Below the pieces are notes generated by a model that had not been told where the DNA came from, did no database searches, and saw only the letters and a list, made by a program, of their open reading frames with translations. DNA of 64,000 nucleotides, taken from contig JARHVA010001174.1 of NCBI GenBank assembly GCA_037957365.1, positions 2,781,501-2,845,500 on the forward strand, in the 5' to 3' direction. Position numbers and translations under genes: made by a program. Origin of the DNA: Torreya grandis. Its lineage: Eukaryota; Streptophyta; Pinopsida; Cupressales; Taxaceae. Shown here one piece after another: positions 47,100-58,183 of the stretch; position 1 is the stretch's first letter, and the number at the start of each line of letters is the position of its first letter.

Positions 47100-48910
47100 T
47101 TATGCAATATCTGTTTGATGATGCTATAGATCAAAATCAAATAAACATGATGAGTTTCACTAATCCTAATAAAATTTCTAGAACATATTTTTTGATGACT
47201 AACCCAAATCAAAGTAATATCCATGTTACCACTATAGCTATCAACTATTAGAATCCTCCTTATTCCATAGATCTTAACCCTTTATTCAATCAAATGGTAG
47301 AAGATGAATGTGACCTTAAATACATGATTGAAATGATCCTCTTCATTAATGAAAATCCTCAACATAGAGGTAAAGATCTTATAGTCATGTACAACATCAT
47401 GATGGGACATTATATTAGAGAAACCCATTCAACTTCACCTAGATTTTCCATAGGATTTGGGGTAAGTCATTTAATGATTTTGACCACACCTTTACCCTCT
47501 ATCATGTCTCCTTCTAATACTATGATGTCATCCTCCATGTCATTGTTCACCTCCATGCCAAGTATTTCTACAAACATGATAGGTATGACTTTTAGTGGGT
47601 CTACTCAAAACACCCACACTAATACCCAATTACATACAAATAATAATAAATATACTACTACTAGTGTTTCTCATTCCACTAATGCATCTCATGATACTAG
47701 TGCATCTCAAAATTTTAATACCTCACATAATAATAATGCATCAAACACTACATCTACTATTCAAAATACCATTCAAACTAATAAGTTATTGTTACAAAAC
47801 CTTAATAAAATGTCTACTTTTTCAAACCAATAATGCCAACCAAATAATGTAAGTGCAAAACTAGTTATTGCATATTCAAAACTAACCTCAACCTACTCAA
47901 TGGGGAATGCAAAATACTAATGCCCCCCACCTCCCCTTAGAGATGCATATGGTAACCTTATACCACAACCCACACTTTTTAATAAAACTATTAAACACTT
48001 ACAAAATGAACCTCTTTTTCCATAAATTGTAAATATTGACATAGGGGGTATAGTCCCCACTATCACTTATAATGGATCCATGGATCCAAATTTGGATTTG
48101 AAAACCTTTGGAAATATAAAGATTAGGTTAAACTTAATACCTATGCTGCCACCAAACTCTTAGATAAAACATTTTTAGGTGATGATTTATATTGGTATAA
48201 CCAACTTAAAACTCATTCCATCACTATCTTGGAGGACTTAGTGAATAATTTGGTCAAAGAATTCTAAACTATTGATCTTTCAAAAAATAATTTAGCCCAC
48301 TTTATCAATTGTAAACAATTAGAATATGAAACAGTACAAGTATTCATTAAACATTGGAAAGCCTTGTCTAAAAAAACTGAGAATAATATGTCAAATGATA
48401 ACCTCTTATACTTATTCACTAATGATCTTCATCTTAAATTACAGTACCATGTTAGGACCCTTTCTCTAAAATCCTTGGAAGAGGCTCTCACCAAGTTAAA
48501 TGCCAAGATTCCCTTATACATTAATTTAAACCTTCACACCCATCAATGAGAACTCAAATGCTTATGAAAGCTAAGAATTAACATGCAATGAATGATGGTG
48601 TTAATAATACTTATGAATCCATACACACTATCCAAGCCACTACTCCAAACAATGCCATGGAGCATAATCCTCCAATGCCAAATAATAATAATTATCATCC
48701 TAGTTCCACATTTTCTCAAGGGCATAATATGAATGTACACAAACCTCTTTCCCTATAAAAAATTCAACATTTTATTCCATGACCTTCCCCATGAGATATT
48801 GATCTTACATGCCCTATCAAACATGGGTATGATCCCCACAAATTTTGTTGGTTTCATGCAAGTTGGGGCCATTCTCATGAAACTTGTTGCCAATTAATTT
48901 TTTTTTTATG
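47100..48910 (+). pseudogene. gag of a second Ty3 element
   Basis: The open part 47294-47833 encodes an N-terminal region followed by a Ser/Thr/Asn-rich disordered stretch. After stops and a frameshift near 48120 a capsid domain is readable (NGSMDPNLDLKTF, then LLDKTFLGDDLYWYNQL, then EDLVNNLVKEF, about 48070-48265), continuing in the clean frame 48364-48549. Near 48810-48895 a Cys/His motif (KFCWFHASWGHSHETC) looks like the zinc knuckle of Athila/Tat-type gag. The protein would coat element RNA; this copy is broken. Confidence 0.7.
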
Positions 48911-49700
48911 GATTATATCCTTGGACCTAACTTTGATCACAAATCACTTATATATAAATGACAACAATATTATGAAATAAAAGCTAAGGTTCATGAAAAT
49001 AAAACAAAAAATGAAGTTTTAAATCAAGCCAATGCTCACTTAGCCATTTACAAGGATCCTCTTCCTAACCATCAAGTTAACATTAATCAACATCCTACTA
49101 CCAATAATGTTGAAAGTAGTATAGATCATAATATCAAAAATAAGAATGTTGTCAACATGAATAACATGAGGAGAGTATTTTATTATATTTATCAATATCC
49201 AACCTCTAACCATAACAATTTTCAAAATTTTTGCATTGCTCAAGACTCTTTACCCATCCCATCTCATAGAATTGGGGCATGAGGAACCAAAAAACAAAGA
49301 AGTATCAACTCCAATAATGCAAATCAATAATACATCTCATACCATTTATATAATCTCTACTCCTCTTAAAAATAAGATAACTTAAGTGGATACCTCAAAA
49401 AAATTAGTTGGTATTTCTTTTACTCAAACATAAGAAATTACCAAAGATAAAATTGCATCGCCTAAGAGAGGACATGTACCTAAAAATAGTCAACCCATCT
49501 TAATCAAACCTAAAACAAACATACCTTATCAATATGAATTTCAATGCAATTCTAACCCACATTCAAAGGATTTATTGCAACATTAGGCACCTTTATCTAG
49601 TAATACTCTAACTGTTTATGATGAATGGGATCCCATAGCATAACTTTCACTTCTCCCATATCCTTATAACTTATGAGAAATTCTCCACGGAATCATAATT
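48911..49700 (+). pseudogene. Gag-protease linker of the second Ty3 element
   Basis: Asn- and Ile-rich broken frames with no domain. Its position between the zinc motif and the protease, and the DEWDPI-like stretch near 49620-49640, are the only reasons to call it linker. Confidence 0.4.
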
Positions 49701-50440
49701 GACTAATGAAATTTTTATTTGAAATGAACATCCCTCATCCTCCACCCATGGGGAAAGAAACTACCTTATCAAGATATGATGATAACATCCTTCAATAGTG
49801 CAAATAAATGTCTATCCATGTTGATGTAATAGTGGACACTTCTCTTTTTCTCAAATTTCTTATCTCTTTCATGATTCTCAATGATATATTGCTTTATTAA
49901 GATGATCCACCATTATCAATTAATGTACAAATATGAGATATCTAATTCAAACATGCTTTAATTGATAAACGATCAGGTGCTTGTGTTGCTTCCCTTGATT
50001 CTATTAAAATGTTTAGATACTCTAAATGTAATATTAAATCAATGTAGATCACATGTCAAGGATATGACCAGAGACAAATGCCTCTGTTAGGTTATGTTTA
50101 GCTTCTTATCATGGTTCCCCCAGTCATTATACATGTGAAATTCATGATATTTAACTTTCCACTCTCTTACAATATCTTACTCGATCAAACTTGGACACAC
50201 CACATGAGAATAGTTGCCTCATCAACATGTCAATGTGATAAATTTCCCTATAATAGTGCTATATAAAAAATTCATGGAGACACAAATCCTTGGAATTTTG
50301 ATCAATTTTAAGAAAGAAGTGTTTTTAAAATACCCACCCTTGAACCCTTACCTAGCATCCCATTTCACGAAACATAACATTTTAATTATTTTGTCAACTC
50401 TATTAGAGGTTATAATGATCATCCTAAATAGATAGGAAAC
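49701..50440 (+). pseudogene. Aspartic protease of the second Ty3 element
   Basis: Fragmented frames give the retropepsin pattern of plant Athila/Tat elements: HALIDKRSGACVAS (about 49950-49992) where DNGSS/A is expected, so the active site is altered. They continue with LGYV.LLI.VPPVI, then FPLSYNILLDQTWTH (about 50157-50200), the counterpart of the 'LLGRPWIH' motif. Many stops; inactive. Confidence 0.6.
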
Positions 50441-50632
50441 ACACCACCTAACCATGTAGATTCAGATAATGATGAACCATATGAGATAAGTTTGAAAATC
50501 AAAACTTTTGATCTCTCTCCTAACATAACTACTTAATTACCTCCTTCTTTACAGCCTCAATCTTATCAAAAACCATGTGATAAAATTCTATTTACCTTAG
50601 AAAAAACTAAGAATTCTATTCACCATGCCTAA

Positions 50633-51115
50633 TTGACCAATAATATCATTGATGCATGTACTATTGACCTTTATACTCCTGATTATGATGATGGATATTC
50701 TTTAGACAATACATTTTATCTGGTTTTGATCAAGCTAAAAAAGAGATACTTAGATATCATTCTTATTTACAACTCTCTTAATTCTATTCTTGTAATTCCT
50801 TATCTTACTATAATACTTGATATTAGTTCTTATGATGTTCATAGGTCTGATATGGAGCACACACACACTAATCTTCCTATCATCACTGAGCCATTTTGGA
50901 TTATGCTTATGGACTATGCCATGATGGGACCTTACTGGTTTGTTAGATTCCATGATACTTCCAACTTAATTCCTCTAAAGATGTTAGCTACACTACCTCG
51001 ACCTAATGTAAGTTCATCCCTTCATATGGTCAAACCTAATGTTGATCATATTATAAATTCTCCTATTGGTAATGGCATACTTCCTTTGCCTAAGTTTGAT
51101 CATCTATCAACATGA
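50633..51115 (+). pseudogene. Unidentified 160-codon open stretch in the Ty3 protease-RT interval
   Basis: The longest uninterrupted frame in this neighbourhood, lying after the protease and before the point where the copia element at 51389 cuts the Ty3 element. The predicted product (DACTIDLYTPDYDDGYSLD near its start, repeated proline and methionine residues, ending KFDHLST) matches no family I recognise. It is in the same orientation as the Ty3 frames and most likely part of its polyprotein linker. Confidence 0.4.
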
Positions 51116-51388
51116 TGGGAAAATGAGCCTTATTATGAGATCCATAGAGTTTTACTACTTATTTTAGTACACAATATCAACAATATCAACAAGCCTCTTA
51201 TTTTACTGCCATAAATAAATGACCTTCACCATATACCACTAGACATAGTTGTTACTATCACATGATAAACACAATCATTCTTCTACTCATTACCAATAAC
51301 TCATGCAATACATTGATACACTTCATCTAGTTATAACACAACCAAAAGACATGAGTCTACCACCTCCTACGGTACTTACAGAGTATAT

Positions 51389-53366
51389 TATTGAGCATAG
51401 TCATTGATGTTAAATAGAGCATGAGATAATAGTGCATGAATATAAATAAGTTAAGTTTGATAGCTTGGAAAGCATATGACATATGTAAGGACAAAGAAGA
51501 GGTTGTGAGGCATCTATAGATGTCCTGATGAAGTTATGGTGTGACATTTGATCTTTTAGAATGAAAAACATGAATATTATAGCTTAAGAAAATCCATATT
51601 GTCATTGTAAATCTTGCAGACATGAATGAACCAACAAGTTTATGCATTTATTATAGGTATTCAAAAATTCAATAATGGTTAAAGGTTTTCATGGAGATGT
51701 TGTCTATAGTGCCAAGAAGGTACCCTAAAGATTTGGATTCTTGAAGTGTTTCCTATCTCAAGTTATAAACCTTCAAAGTTGATCTTGTAGACTATGTTGA
51801 ACCAGATACCATCAGGTTTAACTAAGTCAAAGTTTGAGGTTAATTTATCTAGACAGATCTAATGGTGAGCATTTTATTAAACTAGATAATGATCTAATGA
51901 TGCACATGCTCTTTTCAAAAGTGATCCAATGATGTGTATTTAGTCAATATGTCAAATATTTCTCAAAAGATGTGCAAGGTTTCCGAGTGGTAGAAGCTCA
52001 TTGGAGTCAATAGGTCAATATGCATAGAGGCACATGGGGCTACCAAGTGGCACGATAGTGGAAACAAGGATCTAAGATCGATGGTGAAAATTGTAAGATA
52101 AAAATCAAGTAATCCAAGGAGATAAACAAAGTGTGTTTGTTTAAAGTTACTAGGGTGCACGAGATGAGGTCAACATGTCTGATGTTTAACATTTGTTTAG
52201 TGACCATTAGAATTTGAATTTTTAAATTAATGAAGGAAAACCAGTGCTCAATATTTAGGCTATATATTTTGAACTAGGACCAATTTATTGATGCAATAAA
52301 AATCAAAGCTACAGAAGACTTCAAGGTGCATGTATAGAATCTAGTTATAAGGTTTGAATTTTTGTAAAGTCAAAGTTATAGAGCTTCAAAGTGAACTATT
52401 TATTTGTTTATAGTGCTACAATGTATAGAATGTTGTTTGAGCAAATTGTGCTTTAGCAAAAGAGTGTTTTGGCTGGAGTAATCACTTGAAGATGTCATAA
52501 GGGTCATATAGAGTGGACCTAGGTATTTGAAAGTGACCTTATGTTCTTAATTTTCTTGATGAAGTGATAAATGGGTGAACAGGTCTATATGAGACCTATA
52601 AGGGCCACTAAGGCCTAATTGAAAGGAATAACTAATTAAATGTGACCCATAGATGCTATGGCTAACTTGTGAGAATGAATTTGAGATATGTATTAGCATG
52701 ATATATGTCTTAAAGGTTAAGGCAAGTATATTGGATGACTTAAAAGTTGATATGCATGAAGACTCTATAAATATTAGAGACTAAGGCAATGATTTCTAGA
52801 CTTGTATGTGAATGTGTTGAGAGAACAAAACACAAAGGCAAAGGAAAGAGATAAGAGTGAGTGTGCTCAGTAGATGGACTAAATTATAAAGAAGATTGAG
52901 GATGAGTGAAGAAGACTAGAGAGATCCAAAAGGGTGTTTGGATGCATTGCTTGTATGATAAAGTTTGAGAGTATGTGATGAGTTGATAGAGAGGTGTTAA
53001 ACATTATTTATCCAATCAGATTGATCTGTAATCAGAGTTTAGGAGTTGTTGATTTCATAAGGTGTTGTGTGGGTACTCAACATCTAGAATAAGTGGGTGC
53101 TTTTTCATACTTAGGGATGGGTTCTCCTTGTGAAGTGGGTGTTTGTAGGCTTGAGAGTGGGTTCTATTCCCCAGTAGGGTTCCCCACATAAATCTTGTGT
53201 TATGTGTATGATCTTGCTTCATCTTTGTTATTCATTGTTATGAACATCTTGCATGCTTTATGAATGCTTGTGGTTATTGATTAAGAGTTTGAAAGGATTA
53301 AATTTGAAGTTTTAAATATCTTGCCTCATTGATTCACCCCCCTCTCAGTGATTGTAACTCTACTAA
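51389..53366 (+). repeat. 5' LTR of the gag-only copia element
   Basis: About 1,978 bp; the start reads TATTGAGCATAGTC (TG decayed to TA). It lacks three blocks that LTR2 has: about 22 bp near 58211, a 476 bp duplication, and about 50 bp near 60463-60513. Confidence 0.87.
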
Positions 53367-53367
53367 T

Positions 53368-53379
53368 TGGTATCAAAAC
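53368..53379 (+). other. Primer-binding site of the gag-only element
   Basis: TGGTATCAAAAC just after the LTR. The usual sequence complementary to initiator Met tRNA is TGGTATCAGAGC, so two bases have changed. Confidence 0.75.
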
Positions 53380-53499
53380 ATGACCTTCATTACAAGTTTA
53401 ACCATTTGAAGGTGATCTAAGGTACATATGGCAAGCCAATAGATGTAAGGTTTCTCTACAAAGTAAGCACCATTATTCAATGGGTCAAATTATGCTTTC

Positions 53500-56400
53500 T
53501 AGAGTATAAGGATGAGGACATACGTTATGTCTCTAGGGTTTTATATTTGGCAATCTATCATAGATGGTTATACTACACAAACTACTCCTCCAACTAGTGA
53601 TATTGACAAAAAGTTGAGTGAGAACAATTCTAAAGCTATGAATGCTATCATTTGTGGTCTATCTGAGGCTGAGTTCACCAAAGTGATCCATTACAAGTCT
53701 GCCAATGAAATTTGGGTCAAATTATAGACTATCTATAAAGGTGACTCTAACATAAAACTAGCTAAGTTGAATATATACCAAAGGCAATTTGAAGGTCTAA
53801 AAATGAAGGAAGAAAATACTGTGGCATCCTATCTTCTAAGGGTTGATGAGGTAGTAAACATGGTCATAGGTCTTGGAGAGGAGATTGACGAAGCTACTAT
53901 AGTATAGAAGGTATTGAGGACACTCACACTCAAGTTTGATTCAAAATTTTCTACTGTAGAATAAAGTCATGATCTCACTAAGTTGAAGATGGATGAACTA
54001 CATGGCATCCTTGCTACCTATGAGATGAGAGTTGATGAGGACAAATCTCCTAAGAAGGAAGCAACCTTTAAGGTGATCAAGGAGATAAAATCCAAGAAGA
54101 ACAAGTTAAGTCTTGAATATTTTGATCTTAATGAAAATCAACTTGAAGCCATGATTTTAAGAAAATTGAATGTAGGATCAGGTAAATATGAAGGAAAACT
54201 TCCTTTCAAATGTTTTTTGTGGTAAAGTTGGTCATTTTTTAGCTAGATGTCGAGGTAAAGATAAGTTTGAACACAAAGAAGCTGATAAAGAATCTCATGA
54301 GGATGAACACAAGAAATCTAAGGGTTCTATCAAGTATATGAAGTTTTTCAGTAAGAAAAATGGAAAGAAGGAATCATACAAAGGTAGTAAGAACCTTTAT
54401 CATGAATAAGAAAGTAACTCATATGTAGAAGAAGAAGTAAACACATTTGAAAGTGATGATTCTTTTTATAATAAGGACATTGAGACATTATTCATGGCTC
54501 TTAGTGATAATGAAGGTGAATGTTCTTTAATCAGAGATTTCTTTGGTGGAGATAGCTCAAAGGAAGAAGGTGAAAAGGTTACTCTTGAAGATAAATATCT
54601 AGATACTATGGAAGAAATGAAGATACTAAAAGGAAAGAACAAAAAATAAGATTCTTTGATCAAATCCTATGAGGATCAAATTGGACTCTTTGAAGGAAGG
54701 AAGTAAAAAAGTCAAGGAACATGATGAGATCACATAATAGTTTGAAACTCAGGTTTTCACTCTTAATGAAGAAGTAAAGAGTAAGGATGAAGAGTGTATC
54801 ATGTATCAATTAGAGATAGAGTCTTTATAGATAAAACTAAATCAAGCTATGAGCAAAGATACAACTGATGATTCAGATAATAAGGATGAATTGATGAATG
54901 CTCTTGAAGATCTAAATATTGATGTAGACACCACAAACGTGTCTGCACCTTGGTCCTCCCCCTTGTTCGCCTTAAACCCCTATCCTAACCCTTGGCCTTG
55001 GTCTCCATCCATTTGATTAAAATAAACTTAAGTATTTTAATTGAGTGACCCCCTTTCCACCTCACCCTTACCACCTTGGATCCTCCCTTGAATCCCTCCA
55101 CCTTCCCCCTAGCATTTATTATGTCAAATCCCCTCATTATCTTTCCCCCCACGCCCATTTAAGTGTCTTCATAACCGTTCTTCCCACACCCCCTCGCTCG
55201 GCGGCGTGCAAGAATGGGCAGAGGCTATTTTTAGCCTCTGTCCCCATTCTGCGACCGCTGATGTCGGCGACCATTCGGCCGATGTCGGTGAAACTACCGG
55301 TGTCGGCAGCCTTCATTACCCCTTTCTGCATCCGTTGCAGCCCCCTGGACCCTTGAGCTCACAAACAACATTCTCTTGGCATTCTGGCATTCGTCTCTTC
55401 TCCATTTGGACCTCGTGCAACAGCAGCAACAGGTGCAAAGGCTCTAGACCAGGAATCTCCTCTTGCAACAAGCGTTCTGTGGCTCCAACAACGGCTCCCC
55501 CACTCTTCATACGGCAAACAAAAAGGTAAGAACAATCTTTATTTCATTTTGTTTCATTTCTTTAGCTTCCAGTTATCTGGTATATCTGCTGTTTCCTGCT
55601 CCCTCTATTCTTCTCCCTGAGAGGCTGAAAAGCCTTCTCAGGCCCTGTCCTCTGTGCATCTTCCTCTCTCTGTCCCTCTCTGTCCTTTTGACCCCCTAAC
55701 TGACTAAAACCAAACTCTCCCAGACCATTCAGACCCGTCCACAGACCAAGCCCGGCCCGGACTCTGTCCAAACTCGCCCAGAACCAACCCAGACCCGACC
55801 ACAGGCCACAACATCGACCGACGCCGGTCATTACCCCCACCGACGTCGGCAGACTAACCGACATCGGCAGACCCGATAACCGACAGTGACAACATTTCCG
55901 ACCTCGGCGACTGTCATCAACCCGACTGCTCCTTTCAGGTAATCATTTTGTCTTTTCTTTCCTTTTTAACTTGCTTATCACTTCTGTATTCTGGCATTCT
56001 GCTTTTCCTTGATCTTTTATCTGTCTGTTAATAGTGGGTTGACCTCCCTTAAGGAAGTTTTCACACTTCTAGGAACAAGCTTTCGCTTGGCAACCCACCG
56101 CCTATCCATCTAACATTTTCTTGTCCAAGTTCTTCTTCTTTGCAGGTGTCATTCCTCCACAGCCAAAGAGGGGTGCTCACAAGCGTCTGGATTACGGTGC
56201 GTGGTCTATATCCAGGTACTTCCCATGCCTTGTCCATTATTCTTTAGTTTCTTCTCTCTCTTGAATCTGAAAAAGCAAAATTTTGAATAGAAACAATTGA
56301 GAAGAAAAATAATAAAGAGATGATGTAATAATTCAAGGACTATGAAGAACAATTTAGTGTGTTTGAAGCAAGATTGAATGATGACACCAGGGAACATGAA

Positions 56401-57365
56401 AATACTATCGATCATCTCAATGGTCAATTAGAAACTATGTCTATAGGCCTAAAAACTAAAGAAGATGAGTACTTAATGTATGTAATTGAAATTGAGTTAT
56501 TAAAATATGAGTTAGATAAGACATTTTGTAAGGTGAAGTCATTTATGAAGTTTGAAAAGAGCTCAAATGATCTTGACAATATTCTAAATAGTCAAAAGCA
56601 TGCATGTGATAGAACTGGTCTTGGATACAAAAAAGAATAAAAGCATGTAACTCAAGATAAGATAAAAGATGATGTGAATAAGGACAACTAGACTTTGAAG
56701 ATCAATCATTAGTCAAGGAATTAAGGAATTGGTAGAATGAAGATAAATCAGATCAGATAATCAGTGGTCATTGTTACTCTTGAAATTAGTTTGGTCATAG
56801 GTTAAAAGATTGTAAAAGATCCTCAATGAATGAATTTGCATGGAATTATGATCAATACAATGGTAATCATGAAAAACATCATCACTCAAGATAGTCAACA
56901 AGTTTACAAGGAAATAATGACATCTTTTCCTACAAGTGTCAAGGGTTTGGTCATATTGAAAAGTTTTGTAATATCTTCTTCAAGATACCAAATGATCAGG
57001 TACATGAATGAATTCATGAAAATCAAAAGAATCATCATATATCTCAATCAAAAGGTATGTACAATCGAAAAAACCTCATTTTTTTCAAATGTCATGAGAG
57101 AGGTCACATAACAAGGTTCTACAAAAATAATCACTATTTTACTTCAAAAATTATCAATCGTATCATGAAAAGGAGTCAGAGTGAATGGAGGCCTAAATAG
57201 GTAAATTAAAAACATAATCAAAGTGGACTATTTACCATGTCAGAATAGGGAACAAGTTCAAGTATCAAAGAACAAGCCTTATCTACCCAAATGGACAAGG
57301 AAATCAAGCATGATCCTAAGTTTACAAAAAAGAATAGAGTTGAGAACTCATTCAAATTAAAATGA
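53500..57365 (+). pseudogene. Copia gag, interrupted by a solo LTR
   Basis: 53500-54410 encodes a UBN2-type gag: NSKAMNAIICGLSEAEF, then ANEIWVKL (TAG at 53725-53727 where CAG is expected), then the pattern around LRVDEVVNMVIGLGEEID. A first zinc knuckle, CGKVGHFLARC (about 54213-54250), is split by a frameshift. An acidic, coiled-coil-like part follows to 54922, then the solo LTR. Gag resumes at 56301 with heptad-like E/K/L sequence and a DRTGLGYKKE motif (about 56610-56640). Downstream, 56770-57130 holds three further Cys/His motifs: one starting near 56780 with GHRLKDCK, then CQGFGHIEKFC (about 56938-56972), then CHERGHITRFY (last Cys lost). Confidence 0.75.
54923..56295. mobile_element. 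Solo LTR with perfect 5 bp target duplication
   Basis: 1,373 bp beginning TGTAGACACC and ending GAAACA, flanked on both sides by ATTGA (54918-54922 and 56296-56300). Taking it out brings the two halves of gag together in one frame. It is far richer in G, C and CpG than its surroundings. It carries two clusters of CCGACGTCGG-like palindromes (55245-55315 and 55810-55915). No coding domain is visible. The terminal sequence differs from every other LTR in the window; Ty3-type origin is a guess from TGTAGACACC. Confidence 0.85.
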
Positions 57366-58170
57366 AGATGAGGAAGGACTGTAAGTCAAATAAGAGTATG
57401 GAGATATGGGAGTCTCCTAAGTTTTAGGATCTCTAGTCCCTCTATGATAAGTGGGTGTCTCTACTTATGCTTCTTAGGAGACATATTTTATGTGTGGAAG
57501 CAAGTGTGTGTGCTCTAGGTAATGATCAAAATGTAAATCAGTATAAAGATATGTTCTTTTTAATTTGATATTATGTAAGAAGTGTTTGGCTAAGGGGGAG
57601 CTAACTCAGTTAGTTTAAGTAGATTGAAGAAGATGTGCATAATGTAAGGGGGAGCATACGTGAAGATACTTCAGTCATGATGGTAGTGTGAAGATGTCTT
57701 CTATAGTTTTGAGTTTAATAAGATTGACATGATGACTTGATTAAACTAATTCATGTATTTTGACAAGGTTTTGATCTTCATGCTTGAGCAAAAGAAATAT
57801 TGTAAGTCTTGTAGGTAGACAAGTCTAAGGATCAGAGAAACACAAGTTCAAATTGATATATGTCAAATAACAAATGATATAAGATGGTGCATGATGTTAG
57901 GGGGAGCTTTCTAAGCTCTATGAGTAGTTTGTCAGAGAAGTCCAAGTTTAGATTGGTGCATGTCATGGGGGAGCAATTGATTCATATGCTTAAAAGATTT
58001 TAAGTATCATGAGCATCTTAAATACTATTTGGATACATACATGATATTTAGGAATGATTGTTGGCATGTTGAGGAAGAGACCCTTTGTCATTAATGTCAA
58101 AGGAGGAGAAAGATCAGAATGAAGTCATTGTTCAAATAAAGTCATTTTGAGGGTGTTTTTCCATCAATGA
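57366..58170 (+). other. Non-coding 3' part of the gag-only element
   Basis: After gag, the sequence to the PPT has repeated AAGGGGGAGC-type purine blocks (near 57590, 57646, 57898, 57964) and no open frame of note. The blocks resemble relic polypurine tracts or a repeat of the AAGGGGGAG motif. The place of pol is empty. Confidence 0.55.
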
Positions 58171-58183
58171 CAAAGGGGGAGAT
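58171..58183 (+). other. Polypurine tract of the gag-only element
   Basis: CAAAGGGGGAGAT directly before the TGTTGAGC start of the 3' LTR. Confidence 0.8.

Noticed and set aside
47595..47852. 85-codon frame overlapping the Ty3 gag frame
   Set aside because: Different frame of the Asn/Thr-rich gag tail; a low-complexity shadow.
53041..53366. A host gene end upstream of copia gag
   Set aside because: The segment recurs at the end of the LTR near 60360-60737, so it is LTR sequence.
55045..55864. Several open frames of 60-107 codons on both strands
   Set aside because: They fall in the CpG-rich solo LTR, where GC content lowers stop frequency; no homology is recognisable.
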